Source: Streptomyces sp. CBMA156 (lineage in GTDB: Bacteria > Actinomycetota > Actinomycetes > Streptomycetales > Streptomycetaceae). Taken from it: 39,365 nt of DNA. Within the stretch, counting starts at the first letter, position 1, and the number at the start of each line of letters is the position of its first letter. Shown here one piece after another: positions 16,105 through 26,869 of this stretch. A program made the translations under genes and the position numbers. Under the pieces are notes generated by a model. It was given only the letters and a program-made list of their open reading frames with translations, was not told the DNA's origin and ran no database searches. The stretch covers positions 1-39,365 of the forward strand of contig NZ_MSJQ01000298.1 in assembly GCF_014596515.1 (NCBI RefSeq), given 5' to 3'.

Positions 16105-16123
16105 GTTAGGAAAGTTTCCTAAC
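16105..16123 (+). promoter_or_regulatory. 19-bp perfect palindromic operator of the chitosanase gene
   Basis: GTTAGGAAAGTTTCCTAAC is perfectly symmetric around a central G, 25 bp before the chitosanase ATG. Palindromes of this TTAGGAAA-G-TTTCCTAA form are the operators described for actinobacterial chitosanase genes controlled by ROK-family repressors (CsnR in Streptomyces lividans), as I recall the published site. No ROK regulator lies in this window. The promoter hexamers are not clear. Confidence 0.8.
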
Positions 16124-16147
16124 CCATCGAGGAATCGGAGCCGTTCC

Positions 16148-16990
16148 ATGCGTTCGCAGCCCCGTCGTGCCCTCCGCATCGCCCTCGCCGCCGCCCTGGT
16201 GGCCGCCCCCCTGACCGTCGCGGCCACCACGGCGGCCCAGGCCGCCCCGTCGCCGGCCGCCGCCGTCCGGCTCGCCGCGGCCGGGCTGGACGACCCGCAC
16301 AAGAAGGACATCGCCATGCAGCTGGTGTCCAGCGCGGAGAACTCGTCGCTGGACTGGAAGGCCCAGTACAAGTACATCGAGGACATCAAGGACGGCCGGG
16401 GCTACACCGCCGGCATCATCGGCTTCTGTTCCGGCACCGGTGACATGCTGGAGCTGGTCCAGCACTACACCGACCTGAAGCCCGGCAACGTCCTGGCCAA
16501 GTACCTGCCGGCCCTGAAGAAGGTCAACGGCACCGACTCGCACGCCGGCCTCGGCTCCGCGTTCGAGAAGGACTGGGCCACCGCCGCCAAGGACACCGTC
16601 TTCCAGCAGGCCCAGAACGACGAGCGCGACCGGGTGTACTTCAACCCCGCCGTCAGCCAGGGCAAGAGCGACGGCCTGCGCGCGCTGGGCCAGTTCGCCT
16701 ACTACGACGCCATCGTGATGCACGGCCCGGGCACCAGCTCGGACAGCTTCGGCGGCATCCGCGCCGCCGCGATGAAGAAGGCCAGGACGCCTGCCCAGGG
16801 CGGCGACGAGGCCACCTACCTGAAGGCCTTCCTGGACGCCCGCAAGGTGGTCATGAAGAAGGAGGAGGCCCACTCCGACACCAGCCGGGTCGACACCGAG
16901 CAGCTGGTCTTCCTCAACGCCAAGAACTTCGACCTCAACCCGCCGCTGAAGTGGAAGGTGTACGGCGACAGCTACACCATCAACAGCTGA
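16148..16990 (+). CDS. csnA: secreted chitosanase, glycoside hydrolase family 46
   Basis: 280 residues. ATG 16148 has GGAG seven bases upstream. The signal peptide with an RR pair (MRSQPRRALRIALAAALVAA) ends AQA at about residue 32; Tat or Sec export is possible. The mature enzyme begins AAGLDDPHKKDIAMQLVSSA. Catalytic residues are Glu64 (SSAENSS) and Asp82 (KDGRGYTAG). They are 18 apart, exactly as Glu22 and Asp40 in the Kitasatospora (formerly Streptomyces) N174 enzyme. GIIGFCSGTGDMLELV and PALKKVNG are further family segments. It hydrolyses beta-1,4-glucosamine links in chitosan outside the cell. Regulated by the palindrome just upstream and followed by a shared terminator. Confidence 0.95.
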   Translation: MRSQPRRALRIALAAALVAAPLTVAATTAAQAAPSPAAAVRLAAAGLDDPHKKDIAMQLVSSAENSSLDWKAQYKYIEDIKDGRGYTAGIIGFCSGTGDMLELVQHYTDLKPGNVLAKYLPALKKVNGTDSHAGLGSAFEKDWATAAKDTVFQQAQNDERDRVYFNPAVSQGKSDGLRALGQFAYYDAIVMHGPGTSSDSFGGIRAAAMKKARTPAQGGDEATYLKAFLDARKVVMKKEEAHSDTSRVDTEQLVFLNAKNFDLNPPLKWKVYGDSYTINS

Positions 16991-17005
16991 CGTCAGGTCA
17001 AACGC

Positions 17006-17040
17006 GGGGCCCGGCGACCGGTTCGCGGTCGCCGGGCCCC
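17006..17040. terminator. bidirectional terminator after csnA
   Basis: GGGGCCCGGCGACCG (17006-17020) is perfectly complementary to 17026-17040 with loop GTTCG. It lies between the convergent chitosanase and dehydrogenase genes. Confidence 0.85.
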
Positions 17041-17063
17041 CGTGTCCGGAAGCGCCGCGGGCG

Positions 17064-17933
17064 TCAGGCGCTCGCGGTGTAGTCGTAGAAGCCGCGGCCG
17101 GACTTGCGGCCCAGCAGGCCCGCGTCGACCATCCGGGAGAGCAGCGGGGGAGCGGCGTACAGCGGCTCCTTGTACTCGTCGTACATCGACTCGGCGATCG
17201 AGACGATGGTGTCCAGGCCGATCAGGTCGCACAGCCGCAGCGGGCCCATCGGGTGGGCGCAGCCGGCCTCCATGCCCTTGTCGATGTCGGAGGCGGTGGC
17301 CACGCCCGACTCGAACATCCGCACCGCGGACAGCAGGTAGGGAACCAGCAGGGCGTTGACGACGAAGCCGGCCCGGTCGCGGGCGCGGATCGGCTCCTTG
17401 TCGAGCACCTGCGAGGCGAAGGCCTCGACCCGCTCGGTGGTGGTCGCCGAGGTGGTCAGGGTCGGGATGACCTCGACCAGCTTCTGGACCGGCGCCGGGT
17501 TGAAGAAGTGCAGGCCGATCACCTGCTCGGGGCGGGTGGTGGCGGCGGCCAGCTTCACGATCGGGATCGAGGAGGTGTTGGACGCGAGGATCGCGTCGCG
17601 GCGCTCGACCACCCGGTCCAGGGTCTCGAAGATCTTGACCTTGATGTCCGCGCGCTCGGCGACGGCCTCGACCACCAGGTCGCGGTCGGCGAAGTCGGAC
17701 AGCTCGACGGTGAAGGACAGCCGGGCCAGCGCCTCGTCCCGCTGCTCCGGCGTCAGCTTGCCCCGCTTGACCGCGGTGTCCAGGGAGTTGGTCAGCCGGG
17801 TGCGGCCGAACTCCAGCGCCTCGCCACTGGCCTCCGCCACCAGGACGTCCAGCCCGGCCCGGGCGAAGACCTCGGCGATGCCCGACCCCATCAGGCCGCA
17901 GCCGATCACTCCGACGCGCGCGATGTCACTCAC
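17064..17933 (-). CDS. 3-hydroxybutyryl-CoA/3-hydroxyacyl-CoA dehydrogenase
   Basis: 289 residues from GTG 17933, with AAGGG about eight bases upstream. The N-terminal Rossmann domain begins RVGVIGCGLMGSGIAEVFAR (GxGxxG at residues 11-16), followed by DLVVEAVAE and ASNTSS. Catalytic His142 lies in GLHFFNPAP, with Ser/Asn partners in SNTSS and Asn193. The C-terminal helical dimer domain starts about residue 185 (RAGFVVNALLVPYL, MGPLRLCDLIGLD) and ends with SGRGFYDYT. The enzyme interconverts 3-hydroxyacyl-CoA and acetoacetyl-type CoA with NAD(P)H, in fatty acid or butyrate/PHB metabolism. Free-standing, with no crotonase gene nearby. Confidence 0.94.
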   Translation of the reverse strand: MSDIARVGVIGCGLMGSGIAEVFARAGLDVLVAEASGEALEFGRTRLTNSLDTAVKRGKLTPEQRDEALARLSFTVELSDFADRDLVVEAVAERADIKVKIFETLDRVVERRDAILASNTSSIPIVKLAAATTRPEQVIGLHFFNPAPVQKLVEVIPTLTTSATTTERVEAFASQVLDKEPIRARDRAGFVVNALLVPYLLSAVRMFESGVATASDIDKGMEAGCAHPMGPLRLCDLIGLDTIVSIAESMYDEYKEPLYAAPPLLSRMVDAGLLGRKSGRGFYDYTASA

Positions 17934-18261
17934 TCAGTTGCCCTTCGGTGGAGCTGGGGGTCGCCCAGCTGCGGGGTGGCCCAGCGAGCCGCTGGACGAC
18001 GGGGCCGGTGTGCCGGAATGGGTGCACCGGGCACCGCCCCGACGACGTTACTACTCCGTACCGGCCAGTAGGTCACCCCCTCCCCGGCGCGGTGCCGGTG
18101 TCAGGATTCCCCCGAACGAGTGAGGCGGCGGCCCCGGCTCCGTGTGCCGGAGCCGGCTCCGCCCGGCGGCCGACAGAATGCCGCAGACGGGGGCCGGGGG
18201 CGGAGGACGGCAGGGCCGGGGCGGAATCGGACAGGGCCGGGGACGGCGAAGGGAGCACACG
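17934..18261. promoter_or_regulatory. 328-bp divergent intergenic region
   Basis: Lies between the dehydrogenase (minus) and SDR (plus) genes. I find no gene in it. A 9-bp inverted repeat CCGGCTCCG (18134-18142)/CGGAGCCGG (18148-18156) with a 5-nt loop would form a hairpin in the SDR leader. AAGGGAG at about 18249 is the SDR ribosome binding site. Promoter hexamers are not convincing on either strand. Confidence 0.5.
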
Positions 18262-19080
18262 GTGTCGACGGGATCGCTCGTAGGACAGGTCGCCCTGATC
18301 ACCGGCGCCGGCCGGGGCATCGGCCGGGAGATCGCCATCGGCCTGGCCGCCGAGGGGATGTCCGTCGGCCTGGTCGGACGCACCCACGAGACGCTGACCG
18401 ACACCCTCAAGGAGTGCGTCAAGCGCGGCTCCCGGGGTGTCGCCGTGACCGCCGACGTGACCCGCCCCGGTTCGGTGCGCGAGGCGGTCCGGGTGGTCGA
18501 GCGCGACCTCGGGCCGACCGACCTGCTGGTCAACAACGCCGGCCTGGTCGACCGCGCCGAGGTGCCGCTCTGGGAGACCGACGCCAACCAGTGGTGGCAG
18601 GTGATCGAGACCAACCTGCGCGGCCCCTACAACCTGCTGCGCTGCGTGCTGCCTGGCATGGTCGCCCGGCGGCAGGGCCGGGTGGTCAACCTCAACTCCG
18701 GCTTCGCGCTGCGCCCGGACGGCAACTACACCGCGTACGCCACCTCCAAGGGCGCGCTGCTCCAGCTCTCCGACAACATGGCGGACTCGCTCGCCCGCAA
18801 CGGCATCGTCGTCCTCGACATCAGCCCCGGCGCGGTGGCCACCGACATGACCGCGGGGATGCCGATGTTCCGGGACGCCACCGCCTGGGGCTCCATCCCG
18901 TACATGGTCGCGGTCACCGTGGACGCCGCCCGGGGCCGCTTCGACGGGCTGCACGGGCGGTTCATCCACGCCGGACGGGACGACCTGGAGGAGCTGGTCA
19001 ACCGGGCCGACGCGATCCGCGACTCGGACGCCCGCACCCTGCGGCTGCGCCCGTACAAGGACGACGACCCGATGGTCTGA
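18262..19080 (+). CDS. SDR-family NAD(P)-dependent oxidoreductase
   Basis: 272 residues from GTG 18262, chosen because AAGGGAG is about six bases upstream and the Rossmann start follows directly (LVGQVALITGAGRGIGREIA, cofactor motif at residues 14-21). The NNAG motif is at 91-94, catalytic Ser146 is in LNSGFAL, Tyr159 and Lys163 in AYATSKGAL, and the classical SDR tail PGAVATDM follows. Arg at the second turn (VGRTHET) suggests NADP(H). A C-terminal extension of about 40 residues after the core is longer than in FabG. The substrate is unknown; it stands alone and not in a biosynthetic cluster. Confidence 0.92.
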   Translation: MSTGSLVGQVALITGAGRGIGREIAIGLAAEGMSVGLVGRTHETLTDTLKECVKRGSRGVAVTADVTRPGSVREAVRVVERDLGPTDLLVNNAGLVDRAEVPLWETDANQWWQVIETNLRGPYNLLRCVLPGMVARRQGRVVNLNSGFALRPDGNYTAYATSKGALLQLSDNMADSLARNGIVVLDISPGAVATDMTAGMPMFRDATAWGSIPYMVAVTVDAARGRFDGLHGRFIHAGRDDLEELVNRADAIRDSDARTLRLRPYKDDDPMV

Positions 19081-19100
19081 TCACCGGCTCACGCGTCCGC

Positions 19101-19155
19101 GCGCATGCTCACGCGTCCCCACACGTCCTCACACGTCCCCGCGCATGCTCACGCG
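19101..19155. repeat. GCGCATGCTCACGCG direct repeat with CACGTCC-type spacer repeats
   Basis: The 15-mer occurs at 19101-19115 and 19141-19155. Between and before the copies, short variants of CACRCGTCC recur (five in about 60 bp). The second copy overlaps the stop codon (19149-19151) of the minus-strand deacetylase gene. Confidence 0.75.
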
Positions 19156-20048
19156 CAGAGCCGGCTGGCGGTCACCGGCTTGAGCCCGGCCTTCGCCAGG
19201 CCGTCCAGGATGGCGGGCAGCGCGTCCACCGTGCACTGGTGGCCCAGGTGCAGCGCCACCACCGAGCCGCCGCGCGCCGCGTTCAGCACCCGGCGCTGCA
19301 GCTCGGCGGCCGGGGGGTCGTTGTAGTCGCGCGGGTCGACGTCGAAGGACAGCACGTGCTCGTACCCGACCGCCCTGGCCTGCTCGCGCACCATCGGGGT
19401 GGCGTACTGCGCGGCGGAGGGGCGGAACCAGCGGCCGATCGAGCCGGTGAGCCGCTGGAGGCGCTCCGCGCACTGGGCGATCTCGGCGCGCGCCTGGTCC
19501 GGTGTCATGGCGGAGATGTTGAGGTGGTTCTGGGTGTGGTTGCCCAGCTCGTGGCCGCCGTCCAGGATCCGCCGGGCCATCTGCGGCTGCTGGTCGAGCC
19601 AGCTGCCGACGGCCATCACGGTCACGTTGACGCCGCGCTGCTCGGCGGCCTCCAGCAGCGCGGTGGCCAGCTTCGGGTCACCGCTGCCGTGGAAGGTGAG
19701 CGCCACGTTCCCGCCGGTGCGCGGCCCGTACGCGACCTCGACCGGGGTGCCGGGGGCGAGCGGCGGCAGCGCGGGCGGGGTGGCGGGCTGGGCGGCGACC
19801 GCCGTCGGCCCGTCGGCGGCCCGGGGCTCCGCCGAGGCGGTGGGCGTGGCGGAGGCAGGGCCCTCGCCGCCGTTCCAGGCCGGGTCGGTGGTGTGCTGCG
19901 GGTCCACGGTGCCGGGGTGCGCGGCGAGCGCCCCCGGGTCGGCCCTGCGGGGCGTCCCGGTGCCGCAGGAGGTGAGGAGGGCACCGGTGGCGGCGAGGGC
20001 GGCGAACCTGGCGGTGGTGCGCAGTACGGTGCGGCGGTCGGCAGTCAT
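19149..20048 (-). CDS. polysaccharide-deacetylase-like (NodB fold) lipoprotein with altered catalytic motif
   Basis: 299 residues from ATG 20048. The N-terminus has DRRTVLR (Tat-type twin arginine), a hydrophobic stretch and a lipobox LTSC with Cys28, so it is predicted to be a lipoprotein on the outer face of the membrane. A Pro/Ala linker runs to about residue 105. In the NodB domain the zinc pair His171/His175 (HTQNH) is kept, and RWFRPSAAQY resembles motif 3. Motif 1, normally TFDDGP with the base and a metal-binding Asp, reads TFHGSGDP (residues 118-125). It may be catalytically altered or inactive, or Asp124 may substitute. I recall TFHG variants in other actinobacteria, so this could be a subfamily. 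Confidence 0.85.
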   Translation of the reverse strand: MTADRRTVLRTTARFAALAATGALLTSCGTGTPRRADPGALAAHPGTVDPQHTTDPAWNGGEGPASATPTASAEPRAADGPTAVAAQPATPPALPPLAPGTPVEVAYGPRTGGNVALTFHGSGDPKLATALLEAAEQRGVNVTVMAVGSWLDQQPQMARRILDGGHELGNHTQNHLNISAMTPDQARAEIAQCAERLQRLTGSIGRWFRPSAAQYATPMVREQARAVGYEHVLSFDVDPRDYNDPPAAELQRRVLNAARGGSVVALHLGHQCTVDALPAILDGLAKAGLKPVTASRLCA

Positions 20049-20056
20049 CGGCAGCC

Positions 20057-20062
20057 AGCATA
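20057..20062 (-). promoter_or_regulatory. -10 element of the deacetylase gene
   Basis: TATGCT on the minus strand lies eight bases before the ATG at 20048. With no ribosome binding site between, a leaderless transcript is likely. The -35 is weak. Confidence 0.4.
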
Positions 20063-20256
20063 GGGACGACGGCCCCGGCGGGCGATCCGGGAGGGCCGGC
20101 CGCTCCGGGCTTGACGTGCACACATTCCGTCACCGGGTGTTGCGTAAACCTGAACTCCCGCTGTTTCCACGGTGTGTCCTTGGATACGATCACCGCGCAC
20201 CGCGTGGACGGGCGGTAGCCGAACGATTCCGGCATGGCGCATTGGGGGCGGACAGG

Positions 20257-21141
20257 ATGTACGAGGACAGCGCGGCGATCGGCCGGACCGCGGACACCGA
20301 GTGGGGCTGGGCCAGAGCCGACGACTGGCAGCCGCCGAGCGAGCTGGACACCGGCGTCCCGCACACCGCCCGGATGTACGACTACTACCTCGGCGGCAAG
20401 GACAACTTCGAGGCCGACCGCAAGGCCGCCCAGGCCGCGATATCCGCCTACCCGGCGCTGCCCCTGCTGGCCCGCACCAACCGCCAGTTCCTCGGCCGCG
20501 CCGTCGAGTTCGCGGCGAGCCGCGGCGTGCGCCAGTTCATCGACATCGGCACCGGCATCCCCGCGGTCGGCTCCACCAACGAGGTCGCCCAGCGGGTCGC
20601 CCCGGACGCCCGGGTGGTGTACGTGGACAACGACCCGATCGTCGCCACCCACGCCCGCGCCCTGCTGGCGAGCCACCCCGCCGGGCACACCTCGGTGATC
20701 GAGGCCGATCTGCGCGACCCGGCCACGATCCTCGGCCACCCCGCGCTCGCCGGAGCCGTCGACCTCTCCCAGCCGGTCGCGCTGATGCTGGTCGCCGTCC
20801 TGCACTTCATCCGCGACGAGGAGGGGGCCCAGCAGCTCGTCGGCACCCTGCGCGACGCGCTCGCCCCGGGCAGCGCGCTGATCCTCTCCCACGGCAGCCC
20901 GGACTTCGCCTCCCGCGAGAGCGCCGCCGAGGGCACCCGGATCTACAAGAGCGCGAGCGCCCCGCTCGTGCTGCGGTCGCGGGCCGGCGTCGAGCCCTTC
21001 TTCGGCGACTTCGAGTTCACCGGCCCCGGGCTCGTCCAGCTCCCGCTCTGGCGCCCCACCGCGGGCCACGTGCCCACCACCGAACTCCCCGAGGGCTGGC
21101 AGGACGTCTCGGCGTACGCCGGTGTCGCCTTCAAGAAGTAG
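20257..21141 (+). CDS. SAM-dependent methyltransferase, Methyltransf_19 (DUF574) family
   Basis: 294 residues from ATG 20257. Family landmarks are GVPHTARMYDYYLGGKDNFE near the start, ARTNRQFLGRAVEF, the SAM-binding QFIDIGTGIP, VVYVDNDPIVATHARALL, and PVALMLVAVLHFI. The family is strongly expanded in Streptomyces, and its substrates are largely unknown. Members often sit beside small XRE regulators; none is seen here. A TACGAT -10 at 20185-20190 could drive it with a 60-nt leader. The longer upstream reading in the same frame overlaps the deacetylase gene on the other strand and is rejected. Followed by an 11-bp hairpin terminator. Confidence 0.93.
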   Translation: MYEDSAAIGRTADTEWGWARADDWQPPSELDTGVPHTARMYDYYLGGKDNFEADRKAAQAAISAYPALPLLARTNRQFLGRAVEFAASRGVRQFIDIGTGIPAVGSTNEVAQRVAPDARVVYVDNDPIVATHARALLASHPAGHTSVIEADLRDPATILGHPALAGAVDLSQPVALMLVAVLHFIRDEEGAQQLVGTLRDALAPGSALILSHGSPDFASRESAAEGTRIYKSASAPLVLRSRAGVEPFFGDFEFTGPGLVQLPLWRPTAGHVPTTELPEGWQDVSAYAGVAFKK

Positions 21142-21161
21142 CACCTCCCGGCTCCGTCGGG

Positions 21162-21196
21162 CCGGTCCCGGCACCCCCCTCCTGCGCCGGGACCGG
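21162..21196 (+). terminator. terminator after the methyltransferase
   Basis: CCGGTCCCGGC (21162-21172) pairs with GCCGGGACCGG (21186-21196) around a pyrimidine-rich 13-nt loop. Confidence 0.7.
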
Positions 21197-21256
21197 ACCG
21201 TCGAAGCCTACGGACCCCCACTGACAAGCCGTCACCGGGCGGGCTACCCTCCGGCC

Positions 21257-21808
21257 GTGACCACCACCCTGCCGCCGCTGCCCCCCGACGTCGCCGACCT
21301 GCTGCGGGCCGTCGACGCCCCGCCCCGACTGGTCGCCCACCTCGCGCTGGTGCACCAGGTGGCCGAGGAGATCGCCGACTTCTGCGCCCGCGAGGGCCTG
21401 GTCTTCGACGGCGGGGCGGTCCGGTACGGCGCCGCCACCCACGACATCGGCAAGACCGTCCACCCCGAGGAGCTCTCCGCCCCCGGCTCCCGGCACGAGG
21501 CCGCCGGCCACGCCCTGCTGCTCTCCCGCGGCGTGCCCGAGCACCTCGCCCGCTTCGCCCGCAGCCACGCGAGCTGGGGGGAACCCGGCGTCACCGTCGA
21601 GGAACTGCTGGTGAGCCTGGCCGACAAGGCCTGGAAGAACAAGCGCGTCCAGGATCTGGAGGACCGGGTGGTCGACAGGCTCGCCGCCGCCGGCGGGCGG
21701 GAGCGCTGGGAGGCCTTCCTCGCCCTGGACGACCTGCTCACCCGGATCGGCGAGGACGCCCCGCGGCGGCTCGCCGTCCAGGCGGCCCATCCGGTCCGCA
21801 CCGGGTGA
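21257..21808 (+). CDS. HD-domain protein (putative phosphohydrolase)
   Basis: 183 residues from GTG 21257, six bases after a TACCCT -10 (21245-21250), so probably leaderless. Residues about 25-140 form an HD fold: HLALVHQVAEEIADF gives the first metal-binding His, YGAATHDIGKTVHP the HD pair, and SRHEAAGHALLL a further His cluster. ARSHASW and LADKAWKNKRVQDLE follow. HD proteins hydrolyse phosphate esters or nucleotides with two metal ions. The substrate is unknown. It precedes the FBP gene by 44 bp, but that gene has its own -10. Confidence 0.87.
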   Translation: MTTTLPPLPPDVADLLRAVDAPPRLVAHLALVHQVAEEIADFCAREGLVFDGGAVRYGAATHDIGKTVHPEELSAPGSRHEAAGHALLLSRGVPEHLARFARSHASWGEPGVTVEELLVSLADKAWKNKRVQDLEDRVVDRLAAAGGRERWEAFLALDDLLTRIGEDAPRRLAVQAAHPVRTG

Positions 21809-21852
21809 AATCGGCGCGACACGGCGGGCGGGCCGGTGTTAGTTTCCGCAGC

Positions 21853-22365
21853 ATGGAACCCCTGGGTGAGAACGAGATCCGCGCGTCCTTCGTCAACTGC
21901 TCCAAGGGCGAGGCCCGCCGGCTCAACCTGCCCCGGGGGCTGGCCGAACTTCCCTGGGAGCAGCTGGACTTCCTCGGCTGGCGGGACCAGGGCGCGCCCG
22001 ACCGGGCGTACCTGGTGGCGCCGTACGGGGGCGAGCTCGTCGGGGTGACGCTGCGCTCGCCGGTGATCCGGCGGAGCCTGACCAAGACCAACGTGTGCTC
22101 GCTGTGCATCACCGCGCACGCCGGGTCAGGGGTCGCGCTGCTCGCCGCCCGCAGGGCCGGGGCGGCCGGGCGCGAGGGCAACACGGTCGGCACGTACATC
22201 TGCGCCGACCTGGCCTGCTCGCTCTACGTGCGCGGGCTGAAGAAGTCCACCCTGGTCACCAGGCCCGACGAGTCGCTGCCGCTGGAGCAGCAGATCGACC
22301 GGACGGTGGGTAACCTCGGCGGCTTCCTCGCCAGGGTGCTCAGCACCACCACCGCCACCGCCTAA
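21853..22365 (+). CDS. FBP-domain protein (EF-G-binding zinc finger type)
   Basis: 170 residues from ATG 21853, seven bases after TAGTTT (21840-21845), so probably leaderless. The zinc-binding treble clef is seen as VCSLC (CxxC) and ICADLACSLYVRG (CxxxxC). This matches the C-terminal FBP domain of fusidic-acid-resistance proteins that bind elongation factor G on or off the ribosome. The N-terminal region NEIRASFVNCSKGEARRLNL is also typical of actinobacterial members. A role in EF-G recycling or fusidic-acid tolerance is inferred from the family only. Convergent with the S4 gene. Confidence 0.88.
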   Translation: MEPLGENEIRASFVNCSKGEARRLNLPRGLAELPWEQLDFLGWRDQGAPDRAYLVAPYGGELVGVTLRSPVIRRSLTKTNVCSLCITAHAGSGVALLAARRAGAAGREGNTVGTYICADLACSLYVRGLKKSTLVTRPDESLPLEQQIDRTVGNLGGFLARVLSTTTATA

Positions 22366-22397
22366 CGGACCGCCGCCGTGTGACGGCTCGGTGCCGC

Positions 22398-22772
22398 TCA
22401 GTGCCCGCGCAGCTGGTCCAGGTCGCGGCGCTCCCGCTTGGTGGGGCGCCCGGCCCCGCGGTCCCGTGTCCCGGCCGCCGCGACGAACTCGCGCGGCGGC
22501 CGCGGCGGGCTGTTGTCGGCCAGGCACTCCGCCGCCACCGAGGCGCCGACCCGCTTGCGGATCAGCTTCTGCACCACCACGACCCGCTCGTACCCCTCCT
22601 CGCGGACCCGGACCTCGTCCCCGGGCTTCAGCGCCTGGGCCGGCTTGGCCCGTTCGCCGTTCACCCGGACGTGCCCGGCCCGGCAGGCGGCGGCCGCCAG
22701 CGCCCGCGTCCTGACCAGCCGGACCGACCAGATCCAGCTGTCCACCCGCACGCTTCCCTCGTGTTCAGCCAT
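22398..22772 (-). CDS. S4-domain RNA-binding protein (Hsp15-like)
   Basis: 124 residues from ATG 22772. S4 domain at about 7-65: VRVDSWIWSVRLVRTRALAA, RAGHVRVNGERAKPAQAL and KPGDEVRV. The basic tail GRPTKRERRDLDQLRG is as in Hsp15 proteins, which bind 50S subunits carrying nascent chains. It lies nine bases after the VOC stop on the same strand with a poor ribosome binding site, so it is probably co-transcribed and coupled with it. The role in stalled-ribosome rescue is inferred from the family. Confidence 0.9.
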   Translation of the reverse strand: MAEHEGSVRVDSWIWSVRLVRTRALAAAACRAGHVRVNGERAKPAQALKPGDEVRVREEGYERVVVVQKLIRKRVGASVAAECLADNSPPRPPREFVAAAGTRDRGAGRPTKRERRDLDQLRGH

Positions 22773-22781
22773 TCCCGGAGC

Positions 22782-23219
22782 CTACCCAAGGACTTCTCGG
22801 GGACCACCCGAGGACTGCACGGCGGCCGGCGCCTCCTGGACCGCCCAGGCGTTCCCGTCCGGGTCGTTGAAGAACACGAAGTTGTTCCACGCCTCGCCGT
22901 GCCCGTTCACCCGGCCCCCCGCCACGAAGTGCTGGACCGGGCTGACCTGTACGCCCCGGGCCAGCAGTTCGGCGTGCGCCCTCTCGATGTCCGGCACCAC
23001 CAGCTGGAGCCCCTTGACCGATCCGGGCGGAGCTTCGGTCATCCCGGTGCCCACGACGATCGAGCAGGGCGAGCCGGGGGGAGTCAGCTGGACCACCCGG
23101 TGGCCGTCCCGCAGCCGGGTGTCGTGGTCGACGGTGAACCCGGCCTGCTCCTCGTAGAAGAGCTTCGAGCGGTCGACGTCCGATACGGGGACCACCACGA
23201 CTGCGAGTTTCCACTGCAT
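22782..23219 (-). CDS. VOC-superfamily (glyoxalase/bleomycin-resistance-like) protein
   Basis: 145 residues. ATG 23219 follows GAGGGGTGAGGG. The two babbab modules start LAVVVVPVSDVDRSKLFYEE and GLQLVVPDIERAHAELLARG, and the C-terminal FFNDPDGNAWAVQE holds the metal-binding Glu and the NDPDGN turn. The first module has RVVQLTPPGSPCSIVVG. The reaction is not predictable; such proteins include glyoxalases, dioxygenases and antibiotic-binding proteins. Expressed first in a two-gene minus-strand unit with the S4 gene and divergent (82 bp) from the RlmG-like gene. The in-frame extension upstream to 23378 overlaps that gene and is not used. Confidence 0.88.
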   Translation of the reverse strand: MQWKLAVVVVPVSDVDRSKLFYEEQAGFTVDHDTRLRDGHRVVQLTPPGSPCSIVVGTGMTEAPPGSVKGLQLVVPDIERAHAELLARGVQVSPVQHFVAGGRVNGHGEAWNNFVFFNDPDGNAWAVQEAPAAVQSSGGPREVLG

Positions 23220-23301
23220 CGCCCTCACCCCTCTCGGTCGGGCTCTTCCAGTATCCGTCCGTAACCGTCCCCCGGGGGTCGTCGGATAGCCTGAGAACAC
23301 G

Positions 23302-26799
<3,498 letters not shown>

Positions 26800-26808
<9 letters not shown>

Positions 26809-26851
26809 TCCGGCCTCGTTCCACCTGATCCGGCCTACTCCACCTGATCCG
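26800..26851 (+). repeat. three tandem copies of TCCACCTGATCCG at the argJ-argB junction
   Basis: Copies at 26800-26812, 26820-26832 and 26839-26851, separated by GCCTCGT and GCCTAC. Period 20 then 19 bp. The first copy contains the argJ stop TGA (26806-26808). The array makes up most of the 61-bp argJ-argB gap. Confidence 0.9.
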
Positions 26852-26869
26852 ACAAGGACACCGGAAACC

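Noticed and set aside
17064..19080. Secondary-metabolite gene cluster around the dehydrogenase and SDR
   Set aside because: The genes are divergent, separated by 328 bp, and no synthase, carrier or tailoring set is present.
22375..22387. Terminator GCCGT-GTG-ACGGC between FBP and S4 genes
   Set aside because: Only a 5-bp stem; too weak to call as a feature.
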